DNA of 64,000 bases from Paenibacillus sp. PL91 (GTDB taxonomy: Bacteria > Bacillota > Bacilli > Paenibacillales > Paenibacillaceae): assembly GCF_012935325.2 (NCBI RefSeq), contig NZ_JABBYG020000009.1, positions 222,195 through 286,194 on the forward strand, written 5' to 3'. The notes under the pieces are model-generated. The model searched no databases, was not told the origin of the DNA, and saw nothing but the letters and a program-made list of their open reading frames with translations. Position 1 is the stretch's first letter, and the number at the start of each line of letters is the position of its first letter. A program made the position numbers and the translations under genes. Positions 47,007-54,278 of this stretch are shown here, one piece after another.

Positions 47007-47034
47007 TAAAAACCGTCCTTTGAGGCGGTTTTTC
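47007..47034 (+). terminator. Terminator after the hydrolase
   Basis: AAAAACCG and CGGTTTTT form the stem, with TTTGAGG-like loop and a T-rich end. Confidence 0.75.
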
Positions 47035-47070
47035 ACTGTTTGTATATAACCTTCCAATGTTCAGATTTTT

Positions 47071-47095
47071 TAAGCTAACGGGCAGGTTAGTATGG
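47071..47095 (+). repeat. Dispersed repeat A, right arm only
   Basis: TTAAGCTAACGGGCAGGTTAG marks a right arm without left arm or hairpin (first base 47071). It lies upstream of the MarR gene; ATG 47092 inside it is a less likely start of that gene. Confidence 0.75.
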
Positions 47096-47190
47096 AAAAA
47101 CCTACAGGAATTTTTGTTGTAAATACAACAAAAATGAGGTACTATTTTTTTACCACGTTTGAAAAATACAATATTAGTGGGGTTGCAAAT

Positions 47191-47643
47191 ATGAAGGAAA
47201 TTCTACGTGAGGTTGGAATGATTTCTAGGTCATTGGACTCTATAAGCAATATAGAATTCAAAAAATATGACCTTACAAAAGGACAGTACTTATACCTCGT
47301 GCGAATATGTGAAAATCCAGGAATTATTCAAGAAAAGTTAGCTGAAATGATAAAGGTAGACCGAACAACAGCAGCTCGTGCCATAAAGAAATTGGAGATT
47401 AATGGGTTTATTGTAAAGGATGATGATCACTATAACCAAAAAATTAAAAAACTATTCCCTTCAGAGAAAGGGAAGACTGTTTACCCTTTTATAAAAAGGG
47501 AAAACGATTATTCCAATATGGTCGCACTATCTGGATTCTCCGAAAGTGAATTAGAAACGATTTTTAACCTGCTGCAAAGAGTCAGAAAAAATGTAGAAAA
47601 AGACTGGGAGTTTGTAAAAAAGGGAAACAAGAGAGATTATTGA
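47191..47643 (+). CDS. MarR family transcriptional regulator
   Basis: Protein of 150 residues with the MarR winged helix: GIIQEKLAEMIKVDRTTAAR as recognition part and KIKKLFPSEKGK as wing. The frame opens at 47092 within repeat A, but the family's usual length and the GGGG before ATG 47191 favour the later start. It is followed 24 bases on by a GNAT acetyltransferase gene, a frequent pairing in which the regulator controls the enzyme. Confidence 0.85.
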   Translation: MKEILREVGMISRSLDSISNIEFKKYDLTKGQYLYLVRICENPGIIQEKLAEMIKVDRTTAARAIKKLEINGFIVKDDDHYNQKIKKLFPSEKGKTVYPFIKRENDYSNMVALSGFSESELETIFNLLQRVRKNVEKDWEFVKKGNKRDY

Positions 47644-47667
47644 TTTAGTAAAAGGAGGACAAATAAA

Positions 47668-48186
47668 ATGACTATAAGTATAAAAAAGTGCAAATTTGAA
47701 GATCTAGGATTACTTCAAGAAATTAGTGTTGAAACATTTAATGAGACATTTATGAATCAAAATTCATCTGAAAATATGAAAGCCTACTTGGAAAAAGCAT
47801 TTCACTTAAAACAATTAGAAAAAGAATTATCAAATATCTCTTCGGAATTCTATTTTATTTATTCTAATGAGGAAATTGCCGGGTATTTAAAGGTAAACAC
47901 CAATGATGCTCAATCTGAAATAATGGGCCATGATTCGCTTGAAATCGAGAGGATTTATATAAGGAAAAAACTTCATAAACAGGGGCTTGGTAAATATCTA
48001 TTAAATAAAGCTATAGAAATAGCGATAGAACGGAATAAAGAGAAGATCTGGCTAGGGGTTTGGGAAAAAAATGAGAGCGCAATTACCTTTTATAAAAAAA
48101 TGGAGTTTGTTCAAACAGGAGCCCACTCTTTCTATATGGGCGATGAAGAACAAATAGATTTTATAATGACCAAAACACTCATATAA
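47668..48186 (+). CDS. GNAT family N-acetyltransferase
   Basis: Acetyltransferase of 172 residues. The acetyl-CoA-binding motif A is IERIYIRKKLHKQGLGKYLL, followed by the WLGVWEKNESAITFYKKMEF region with the Tyr used as general acid in many GNATs, resembling spermidine/PaiA-like acetyltransferases. AAAGGAGG precedes the ATG. Co-transcribed with MarR. Substrate unknown, possibly polyamine or antibiotic. Confidence 0.88.
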   Translation: MTISIKKCKFEDLGLLQEISVETFNETFMNQNSSENMKAYLEKAFHLKQLEKELSNISSEFYFIYSNEEIAGYLKVNTNDAQSEIMGHDSLEIERIYIRKKLHKQGLGKYLLNKAIEIAIERNKEKIWLGVWEKNESAITFYKKMEFVQTGAHSFYMGDEEQIDFIMTKTLI

Positions 48187-48206
48187 CATTTCTCTGAAAT
48201 GATATT

Positions 48207-48246
48207 CAGCTAACGGGCAGGATTGCGGAATGATAGTTGAGTAAAC
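48207..48246 (+). repeat. Dispersed repeat A, rearranged copy
   Basis: A right arm (CAGCTAACGGGCAGGATTGCG) is followed directly by the tail of a left arm (GATAGTTGAGTAAAC), with no hairpin between. It looks like a deletion or recombination product. Confidence 0.7.
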
Positions 48247-48305
48247 AACTTACGCTGCAAGATGGAAGCACGATTAAATTCGCTGAAAAATTGGGCAGGA
48301 TAGCT

Positions 48306-49010
48306 TTACTTTGCAAAATTGTCTATGTATCTCATCATTTCTGATATGCCCTTCAATTGATTTGCCAATTGCTCATTTAGCTTCTGCAGAGTTACCTGGA
48401 AAGAGCGTTCAATAGCAGTTAAATCTTGTGTCTCCAAGGCTTCAAGTAACGGTTTCATTCTCTCGATAGAATAGACTGTCTTCCTTAAACTGCTGATAAT
48501 AATAATTTTTTTTAATTCTTGCTGTGTAAAGACCCTGTATCCGTTTTCCGGATTCCTTTCAGAGCGTATTAGCCTCTCCTTTTCCCAATGTCGAATAGCG
48601 GATGGATTAACACCAGCTATAGCGGCAACCTCCCCGATTCTCATCTCTTCCGTAATCAGTATGTTTCTATAACTAGAGAAATCGGTTTTTCGAATCAGCC
48701 TTATGACCTCTTCGATTCGTTGCTTTTCTGTTTGAATGTTGTATTGCTGTAAATTGACTACCCATAGAGCCTGTTCTCTGTGGCCTTTCTTTAATAACCT
48801 CATGACATCGTAGACGATAGGAATATCGTATCCCTTAATTAAAGCACGTAAGGCAACGAATGCTTGTACATGGAACGATGTGTAACATCTTCTTTTACTT
48901 GCTGTTCGAGGTACGTCGGGTACCAAGTCGAGTTCTTCATATCGTCGCAAGGTGGTCGTGCTAACGCTAAGTTTCTTGGCAATCTGCTTCGGCGTATAAC
49001 TTATTTCCAT
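48306..49010 (-). CDS. Regulator with two MerR-type DNA-binding domains
   Basis: Protein of 234 residues. A first MerR-like helix-turn-helix lies at residues 3-70 (YTPKQIAKKLSVSTTTLRRY, KRRCYTSFHVQAF) and a second at about 122-190 (RIGEVAAIAGVNPSAIRHW, NGYRVFTQQEL). A coiled-coil-like tail follows. MerR proteins normally carry one such domain and dimerise, so a tandem form could bind DNA differently. No metal-binding Cys is seen. The inverted repeat at 49027-49044 may be its operator. AAAGGTGAT precedes the ATG. It is divergent from the RCC1-like gene. Confidence 0.85.
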   Translation of the reverse strand: MEISYTPKQIAKKLSVSTTTLRRYEELDLVPDVPRTASKRRCYTSFHVQAFVALRALIKGYDIPIVYDVMRLLKKGHREQALWVVNLQQYNIQTEKQRIEEVIRLIRKTDFSSYRNILITEEMRIGEVAAIAGVNPSAIRHWEKERLIRSERNPENGYRVFTQQELKKIIIISSLRKTVYSIERMKPLLEALETQDLTAIERSFQVTLQKLNEQLANQLKGISEMMRYIDNFAK

Positions 49011-49026
49011 TGTCGATCACCTTTCC

Positions 49027-49044
49027 TTTAAGTTAAACCTTAAA
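49027..49044 (-). promoter_or_regulatory. Inverted repeat before the tandem-MerR gene
   Basis: TTTAAG and CTTAAA flank a six-base spacer (TTAAAC), 17 bases upstream of the start codon. MerR regulators bind such repeats between -35 and -10; autoregulation is inferred. Confidence 0.4.
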
Positions 49045-49176
49045 CTTCTACAACAATATTAAACGAAATATTGGGTTTCTGCGCAAGGGTTCAAGGAATA
49101 CGAAACGAAATCTTGCATGAATGTTGTATGATCAAATATGAGCGGACGGAAAGAAAAGAATACGAGGAGGAATGAC

Positions 49177-50028
49177 ATGGTGAAAAGGTGGCCTAAAGAT
49201 ACCATAGCGGCGGGTTATCGTCATACCGTCGGGCTTAAATTGGACGGCACGGTAACAGCTGTGGGTGATAATAAATATGGCCAATGTGATGTAAGCGGCT
49301 GGCGCGATATTGTGGCGGTTGCGGCGGGTAATGCTCATACGGGTAATGCTCATACAATCGGGCTTAAATCGGACGGCACGGTGGCGGCTGTGGGTTGGAA
49401 TAAGCATGACCAATGCGATGTAAGCGGCTGGCGCGATATTGTGGCGGTTGAGGCGGGTTGGCGTCGTACCGTCGGGCTTAAATCGGATGGCACGGTGGTG
49501 GCTGTGGGTCGAAATAATGAAGGCGAATGCAATGTAAGCGGCTGGCGTGATATGGTGGCGGTAGCGGCGGGTGACTGGCATACCGTCGGGCTTAAATCGG
49601 ACGGCACGGCGATGATTGTGGGTAATAATCGGTATGGCCAATGCAATGTAAGCGGCTGGCGCGACATAGTGGCGGCAGCGGCGGGTTACCTTCATACCGT
49701 CGGGCTTAAATCGGACGGCACGGTGGCGGCTGTGGGTTTGAATAAGCATGACCAATGCGATGTAAGCGGCTGGCGCGGTATTGTGGCGATAGCGGCGGGT
49801 AGTAATCATACCATCGGGCTTAAATCGGACGGCACGGTGGCGGCTGTGGGTTGGAATGAGCATGGCCAATGCAATGTAAGTGGCTGGCGCGATATTGTAG
49901 CTGTTGCGGCGGGTTGCGCTCATACTCTCGGCCTTAAATCGGACGGCACGGTGGTTGCTGTGGGTGATAATGAATATGGCCAATGCGATGTAAGCGGCTG
50001 GCGCGGCATCCAACTGCCCGGCTATTAG
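49177..50028 (+). CDS. RCC1-like seven-repeat beta-propeller protein
   Basis: Cytoplasmic-looking protein of 283 residues made almost wholly of seven 38-residue units (consensus IVAVAAGxxHTVGLKSDGTV, then AVGxNxxGQCxVSGWRD), matching the seven blades of an RCC1 propeller. Unit two carries a five-residue duplication (GNAHT twice). The units are also nearly identical in DNA, so the array expanded recently. GAGGAGG lies six bases before ATG 49177 and outweighs the earlier in-frame ATG at 49138. No signal peptide. Related bacterial RCC1-repeat proteins are mostly uncharacterised; protein binding is the likely role. Confidence 0.88.
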   Translation: MVKRWPKDTIAAGYRHTVGLKLDGTVTAVGDNKYGQCDVSGWRDIVAVAAGNAHTGNAHTIGLKSDGTVAAVGWNKHDQCDVSGWRDIVAVEAGWRRTVGLKSDGTVVAVGRNNEGECNVSGWRDMVAVAAGDWHTVGLKSDGTAMIVGNNRYGQCNVSGWRDIVAAAAGYLHTVGLKSDGTVAAVGLNKHDQCDVSGWRGIVAIAAGSNHTIGLKSDGTVAAVGWNEHGQCNVSGWRDIVAVAAGCAHTLGLKSDGTVVAVGDNEYGQCDVSGWRGIQLPGY

Positions 50029-50055
50029 TTTTCAATATTAATAATACATATAATG

Positions 50056-50095
50056 AAAGCCATGCGCCGATTTCCCTCGCATGGCTTATATTTTC
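50056..50095 (+). terminator. Terminator after the RCC1-like gene
   Basis: AAGCCATGCG and CGCATGGCTT form a perfect ten-pair stem with an eleven-base loop, followed by ATATTTTC. Confidence 0.82.
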
Positions 50096-50247
50096 TCGTC
50101 CAAGGCTACCGCTGTTTTTATTTTTGGGTCAGTCTAATACTTATTTCACGAAATCTGACGGTTTTCTAATTTAAAAAACAGCTTGGATCTGCATATCTAG
50201 TCTAATACTTTATTTTCTTTTTCCAAGCGGTTTTCCTTAGCAAATTA

Positions 50248-50277
50248 AAAAGCCCATGCTATCAAGGCATGAGCTTT
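50248..50277 (-). terminator. Terminator of the small membrane protein gene
   Basis: On the minus strand AAAGC-CATGC type arms pair (AAAGCTCATGC with GCATGGGCTTT) and are followed by a T-rich run, placed about 85 bases after the small leftward gene. Confidence 0.6.
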
Positions 50278-50360
50278 ATCAACGATATTTCACTGGCATC
50301 CTTTGCTAGGCAAATGTTTTCTTTTTAGGATAGGCGTGTGTTATTTACTATCGGTCTCAT

Positions 50361-50519
50361 TTAAAAGACTAGAAAAAAATTAAGCGATACAACAGCAACA
50401 GAAGCATGAAGCAACACATTCATCCACCTCTTATGGGATACCTTTAAATCTTGAACCAACATAACGATCGACCATACGAAAATAATTAAAAAAGCGATTT
50501 GAACTAGAAAACTAGGCAT
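50361..50519 (-). CDS. Small two-helix membrane protein
   Basis: A 52-residue frame on the minus strand starts with ATG 50519 and has GGGAGG at 50529-50534, nine bases upstream. It encodes two hydrophobic helices (FLVQIAFLIIFVWSIVMLV and VLLHASVAVVSLNFFLVF) joined by a basic loop (KVSHKRW). A terminator follows. The combination of a strong ribosome binding site, two clean helices and a terminator argues for a real gene. No family is recognised; such proteins may be membrane-complex subunits or stress peptides. Confidence 0.6.
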   Translation of the reverse strand: MPSFLVQIAFLIIFVWSIVMLVQDLKVSHKRWMNVLLHASVAVVSLNFFLVF

Positions 50520-50795
50520 TTTATAGTACCTCCCAACACTATTCTTAGTTCAATATATTATGAACATGCGGGATTTGTGTTTCTTTCTCTCTACTATTTT
50601 AGCTAACGTTTATTTTGATTTATTCACGTTTTTTTTTGTTTCGTATCCATTTTTCCAACCATGATGACATCGCACACATTGCATAACATTTATGAGAATC
50701 TTTAAATCTTAAAGATTGTTTTATTAGTTACTACGTGTATCCAGGAAAGGTATCCACAAGAAGCACGGAACTATAAGATTTTGTTTAATCAAAGA
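50520..50795. other. AT-rich intergenic stretch
   Basis: Upstream side of the small leftward gene. No coding frame, hairpin or repeat is convincing before the dispersed repeat at 50796. Confidence 0.5.
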
Positions 50796-50873
50796 TGAAC
50801 GGCTGAACTAAACACCGAAAGGGCTGCCATGTGGTAGCCCTTCATTACGCTAACGGGCAGGATAACGCAACTT
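50796..50873 (+). repeat. Dispersed repeat A, copy with degenerate left arm
   Basis: Left-arm relic GAACGGCTGAACTAAACACC, then the hairpin GAAAGGGCTGCC-atgt-GGTAGCCCTTC (one G-U pair), then the right arm TTACGCTAACGGGCAGGATAACGC. Confidence 0.8.
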
Positions 50874-50925
50874 TCCAAGATAAGGGGGCGTTAAAAGAAT
50901 ATACGACGGCGGAGGTGTAAATGTT

Positions 50926-51309
50926 CTGAAACAAAAGCGATTGATTATTTTAAGCCTCTTGTTATTTTGCACAATGTATATTTTGTTTTCTGTTTGGATT
51001 GCACGGGACGTCCGAAATATTCTTCGGGTGGGGATGCAAAACGAAGTGGAATATAACAATATCATGCATTCAGATGTCTATAAAGGTATTAATCCATTAC
51101 AACGGCATTTAACTTCCTCTAATTATACTTACAAACCTAAATCCCATGGAATTGGGACTCCATTTTCTTTACATTTTTTTGGTTATGCAAAAGTTTGGGT
51201 AAAACAGCGGTACACTCCAGGAGACTTTGGCTTTGAAGAACCTGTTACTTTGACGATAAAATTGAAGAAAGGTCAATGGTATGCAACAAATGTTCACACT
51301 GAACCTTGA
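50926..51309 (+). CDS. Small membrane-anchored hypothetical protein
   Basis: Protein of about 127 residues with an N-terminal membrane helix (RLIILSLLLFCTMYILF) and an extracytoplasmic domain that ends in beta-type sequence (TLTIKLKKGQWYATNVHT). GGAGGTG at 50911-50917 is nine bases before a CTG at 50926, giving a natural KQKR-hydrophobic start, whereas the only standard start, TTG 50941, lies 24 bases away and inside the basic stretch. A CTG start is therefore likely though rare. No family is recognised. It sits between two copies of repeat A. Confidence 0.6.
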   Translation: MKQKRLIILSLLLFCTMYILFSVWIARDVRNILRVGMQNEVEYNNIMHSDVYKGINPLQRHLTSSNYTYKPKSHGIGTPFSLHFFGYAKVWVKQRYTPGDFGFEEPVTLTIKLKKGQWYATNVHTEP

Positions 51310-51365
51310 AAGAGGGCGGATAACGAGAGTTGAGGATCTTGACTGGAGGATAAATCCTTTTAAAG

Positions 51366-51461
51366 GTTACGCTAACGGGTACGATAGTTGAATAACAAAC
51401 ATTAATGAGCAGGCGCTGCGGCGGCCTGCTCATTGTATTAAGCTAACGGGCAGGATAGCGT
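51366..51461 (+). repeat. Dispersed repeat A, full copy
   Basis: Left arm GTTACGCTAACGGGTACGATAGTTGAATAA, hairpin ATGAGCAGGC...GCCTGCTCAT (ten pairs, sequence unlike the other copies), right arm TTAAGCTAACGGGCAGGATAGCG. Begins 57 bases after the upstream stop codon. Confidence 0.85.
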
Positions 51462-51519
51462 GGGAATTAGCATTTTAATATGTATCACTAAGGTCAAACC
51501 GAATGGAAAATGAACTTGG

Positions 51520-51620
51520 GACATGTCGGATGAAAAGGAAACGATTTAGAGTGACACTGCATTATCAAAGGACAAGAACATACTTCCAAGAAGCTCCGCG
51601 CATAGCGCGGCTTTTTTATT
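51520..51620 (+). repeat. Dispersed repeat B, terminator-like copy
   Basis: ACATGTCGGATGAAAAGGAA and GACAAGAACATACTTCC precede the hairpin CCGCGC-ATA-GCGCGG and TTTTTTATTTTT. Similar flank and hairpin order is found at 55805, 63731 and 63853. Probably functions as a terminator here. Confidence 0.6.
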
Positions 51621-51742
51621 TTTGTGATTCCTCATTGAGGACGGCCAAAGAGCTTTCACTTATAGGCAAAGTAATTAATTAGAAATACTACCTTGACGGT
51701 CATGGTAATTTGTCGTATTATACAAACATGGAGGTTGATTAC

Positions 51743-52072
51743 ATGAGCGAGAACAAAATTACATCCGACCTGCTGCGAGGACATACCGATACGATGATTT
51801 TACGGCTCTTATCCGAAGCTGACCGCTACGGCTACGAGATCGTAAAACTGATTGCCGAGCGCTCGGATGGCGAGTATGAATTAAAGGAAGCCACGATGTA
51901 CTCGAGCGTCCGGAGGCTTGAGGCCGACGGTGATATCGAGTGGTATTGGGGCGATGAATCACAGGGTGGTCGTCGTAAATATTTTAGGATTACCGGAAAG
52001 GGTATGACTGCTTACGCCCGCAACAAAAGCAATTGGGAGTACGCAAAGCGCGTGCTTGAAAACTTATTATAA
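51743..52072 (+). CDS. PadR family transcriptional regulator
   Basis: Protein of 109 residues, a PadR winged helix: DTMILRLLSEADRYGYEIVK, LKEATMYSSVRRLEADGDIE and GGRRKYFRITGKG. GGAGG lies eight bases before ATG 51743, so the earlier in-frame start at 51710 is not used. It is followed 14 bases on by the pentapeptide-repeat gene, forming a two-gene operon in which the regulator probably controls its neighbour. Confidence 0.9.
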   Translation: MSENKITSDLLRGHTDTMILRLLSEADRYGYEIVKLIAERSDGEYELKEATMYSSVRRLEADGDIEWYWGDESQGGRRKYFRITGKGMTAYARNKSNWEYAKRVLENLL

Positions 52073-52086
52073 GGAGAGATGATGTT

Positions 52087-52950
52087 ATGAATCAGAAATT
52101 GACGAATTATTTGAACGGCGTATTTACGCCATACGATGGAGTAAAAAGCGTCACCGAATTAAAGGCCGACCTGCACTCCGATTTACAGGAGCGGTTCCGT
52201 GAACTCAAAGCTGAGGGCAAGGACGATGAAACAGCGTTTAAGATAACCATTGAAAGTATCGGTGACATTGAGCAAACGGTACGGGAGGTCGCTAACCTCT
52301 CCCGCTCACTGGAGCGGCAGGTGGTGACGAACTTTAGCGCGAGTAACCTGTCGAAGAGCGACTTTGTGGGCGTTACCGCGCATAAGGGAAAATTTACATC
52401 AAGCGCGCTGCGAGGCTCCGACTTCACGAACGCGGACTTGACCGGCAGCTCGTTTGCCAGCAGCGACGTGCGAGATGCCCGTTTCGACGGCGCAAACCTG
52501 ACCGACTGCAACCTGTCCGTCCTTGACCTTACGAATGCGAGCTTCAATAAATCCATCCTTGTGCGTACCAACTTCAGCAAGTCGGGACTATTCGGAACAA
52601 CATTTATTGATGCAAAACTGACCGACGTCAACCTGACTATGACCGATCTCAGAAAAACCGTCTTTGAAAACTGTATTTTCGATGGGGTGGACTTCACAAA
52701 TGCCGATCTGACAGGGCTGCGTCTTGACGGCCAAACCTTCATCGGCGTCAAGTTCGACAAAGCGGCGTTGAACGAAGTTTCATTCAAGGGCGCGACACTC
52801 AAGAATGCGTCTTTCCAAGGGTCTTTGTTGTCCAAGAAGTACTACCGTGCCATCAAAACCGTCTGCTTTGACGGCGCGATGATGGATAAGTTGACCTATG
52901 CTGCGCTCAAAGGCATAGAGGCCGATTTGTCAAAGGTTACGGTTATATAA
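52087..52950 (+). CDS. Pentapeptide-repeat protein with HAAS/DUF1700-like N-terminus
   Basis: Protein of 287 residues. Residues 1-75 form a helical domain (LHSDLQERFRELKAEGKDDE, SIGDIEQTVREV) that resembles the HAAS/DUF1700 domain often paired with PadR regulators. Residues 90-260 consist of A(D/N)Lxx pentapeptide repeats (SDFTNADLTG, ANLTDCNLSV), giving a right-handed quadrilateral beta-helix. Pentapeptide proteins include DNA mimics that protect gyrase, but this fusion's role is not known. AAGGAGAG precedes the ATG. Confidence 0.85.
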   Translation: MNQKLTNYLNGVFTPYDGVKSVTELKADLHSDLQERFRELKAEGKDDETAFKITIESIGDIEQTVREVANLSRSLERQVVTNFSASNLSKSDFVGVTAHKGKFTSSALRGSDFTNADLTGSSFASSDVRDARFDGANLTDCNLSVLDLTNASFNKSILVRTNFSKSGLFGTTFIDAKLTDVNLTMTDLRKTVFENCIFDGVDFTNADLTGLRLDGQTFIGVKFDKAALNEVSFKGATLKNASFQGSLLSKKYYRAIKTVCFDGAMMDKLTYAALKGIEADLSKVTVI

Positions 52951-52960
52951 GAAGGGAAAT

Positions 52961-53005
52961 ATGCCAAACAAATCAATTCAAGTAAAAGGACTGCAAAAAT
53001 CCTAG
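52961..53005 (+). pseudogene. 5' fragment of an ABC ATPase gene
   Basis: ATG CCA AAC AAA... encodes MPNKSIQVKGLQKS and then TAG. Positions 52975-53004 match 54290-54319, the start of the intact ABC ATPase gene, in 29 of 30 bases, and a GGTTACGG motif precedes both. It is the stub of an ATPase gene that once followed the PadR/pentapeptide operon. About 80 bases further on (LNAGQIIKNIVIV) another short unassigned frame occurs. Confidence 0.7.
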
Positions 53006-53129
53006 ATTTGAACGCAGGGCAAATTATAAAAAATATCGTGATTGTGGCCACAGTCCCATTGCTTGCCGGCTAGCAACTTGCGTTTTAGTTGAAATTCATT
53101 ATCACAACAACAAATTAGAACAACCGCAA

Positions 53130-53207
53130 TTGACAAACCAACTACTACGTGTTACTTTATAGAGGTAGTAAGTAATACTGGATATCAGTCTTACTGAATA
53201 TCGGTCA
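53130..53207 (+). promoter_or_regulatory. Promoter and operator of the second PadR operon
   Basis: TTGACA at 53130-53135 and TACTTT at 53153-53158 are 17 bases apart. Downstream, ACTGGATATCAGT (53177-53189) is nearly palindromic and is followed by a related ACTGAATATCGGT (53193-53205), 16 bases later. Such paired sites just before a padR start fit autoregulation. Confidence 0.5.
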
Positions 53208-53229
53208 TACAGAATAGCAAGGGGTGATT

Positions 53230-53559
53230 GTGCTGGAAAACCTAACGGAAATGCTCAAAGGGGCGCTTGAGGGCTGTGTCCTTGAAATTATAAGCCGCAA
53301 AGAAACCTACGGCTACGAAATCACGCGGCGGCTGAACGCCCTCGGCTTCACAGATGTTGTGGAGGGAACGGTATACACCATCCTGATCCGGCTTGAAAAA
53401 AACAAGTTGGTGGAGATCACCAAGAAGCCCTCCGACATGGGACCGCCGCGAAAGTTTTTCGCGATCAACGACGCGGGGCGCAAGGAACTACGGAAGTTCT
53501 GGGAAAAATGGGAGTTCGTATCATCAAAAATTAATGAGTTAAAGGAGAAACAAAAATGA
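53230..53559 (+). CDS. PadR family transcriptional regulator
   Basis: Protein of 109 residues with the PadR winged helix (LEIISRKETYGYEITRRL, VVEGTVYTILIRLEKNKLVE, GPPRKFFAINDAG). Start at GTG 53230; the GTG at 53224 overlaps the AAGGGG site. It opens an operon with two DUF1048 genes and an ABC exporter; the next start overlaps its stop (ATGA). It probably represses this operon until the exported compound is present. Confidence 0.9.
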   Translation: MLENLTEMLKGALEGCVLEIISRKETYGYEITRRLNALGFTDVVEGTVYTILIRLEKNKLVEITKKPSDMGPPRKFFAINDAGRKELRKFWEKWEFVSSKINELKEKQK

Positions 53560-53903
53560 ATTTTTGGGAAAAAATCACCGGCAGCGACATGACTAAAGAA
53601 TTGAAAAGTTTTGAATCGCGAGCCAAAAAGCTGCCGGCTGATTATCAAGCGGCATGGAAAAAAATTAATGCCAATCTTTGGTCGCACTCAGATTTCACCG
53701 GTCGCAACCTCATGCCAATTCTTGACGGTGTGCTTGGCCTGCTCGAAGAAACAGCGGCGGACGGTCAGAGTGTCCAAGAGGTTTTGGGTGACGATATCAA
53801 AGGCTTCTGTTCAGCGCTGGCCGGCGAAGAAGGGGCAAAGTCTTTTCGCGACAAGTGGCGCGAGCAACTCAACAATAATATCGCTAAAAAATTAGGTAAA
53901 TAG
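53556..53903 (+). CDS. DUF1048 family protein
   Basis: Helical, soluble protein of 115 residues (KKLPADYQAAWKKINANLW, VLGDDIKGFCSALAGEE). DUF1048 genes typically stand between padR and ABC genes, but their activity is unknown. AAAGGAG precedes the ATG, which overlaps the padR stop. The next gene is a paralogue. Confidence 0.88.
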   Translation: MNFWEKITGSDMTKELKSFESRAKKLPADYQAAWKKINANLWSHSDFTGRNLMPILDGVLGLLEETAADGQSVQEVLGDDIKGFCSALAGEEGAKSFRDKWREQLNNNIAKKLGK

Positions 53904-53912
53904 GAGGATAAA

Positions 53913-54263
53913 ATGAGAATACGAGATATCATCGAAGGCAAAAAAGAGTGGCGAGCGCACGTGGCGCGTGTCAAAGCGCTCCCGCAAGATTATCAGATTG
54001 TTTATAAAGAGATTCAAAAATATCTCTTTAAGGTCGGCCCTGTTGAGCTAACAAACGGGACGGGTTTGCTCTCGGGGATTATCGATCTTTTTGAAGAGGG
54101 CGCGGCCTTGGGGAAAGGCGTGCTCGAAGTGACGGGCAGTGACGTTGCCGCTTTCTGCGACGATCTAATCAAAGATTCAAAAACTTATGCTGACATCTAT
54201 CAAGAATCTGTTGACCAAAAAGTTAACAAGGCCATGAAAAAGGTTACGGATAAAAAAAAGTAA
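53913..54263 (+). CDS. DUF1048 family protein, second copy
   Basis: Protein of 116 residues with the same pattern as its neighbour (VKALPQDYQIVYKEIQKYLF, VTGSDVAAFCDDLIKD), so the pair arose by tandem duplication. A Lys-rich tail ends the chain. TAGGAGG precedes the ATG. The ABC ATPase gene follows after 15 bases. Confidence 0.88.
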   Translation: MRIRDIIEGKKEWRAHVARVKALPQDYQIVYKEIQKYLFKVGPVELTNGTGLLSGIIDLFEEGAALGKGVLEVTGSDVAAFCDDLIKDSKTYADIYQESVDQKVNKAMKKVTDKKK

Positions 54264-54278
54264 AAGGGGGATATCGGG

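Noticed and set aside
49132..50013. Long minus-strand frame (293 codons) opposite the RCC1-like gene
   Set aside because: Its repeats mirror the 114-base units of the plus strand, it has no ribosome binding site, and the plus-strand product has clear RCC1 blade motifs.
49177..50028. 114-base repeats as a non-coding satellite
   Set aside because: The frame is open throughout with conserved RCC1 residues and a strong ribosome binding site.
52107..52835. Minus-strand frame of 242 codons opposite the pentapeptide gene
   Set aside because: Explained by the repeat periodicity of the real gene; no start signal.
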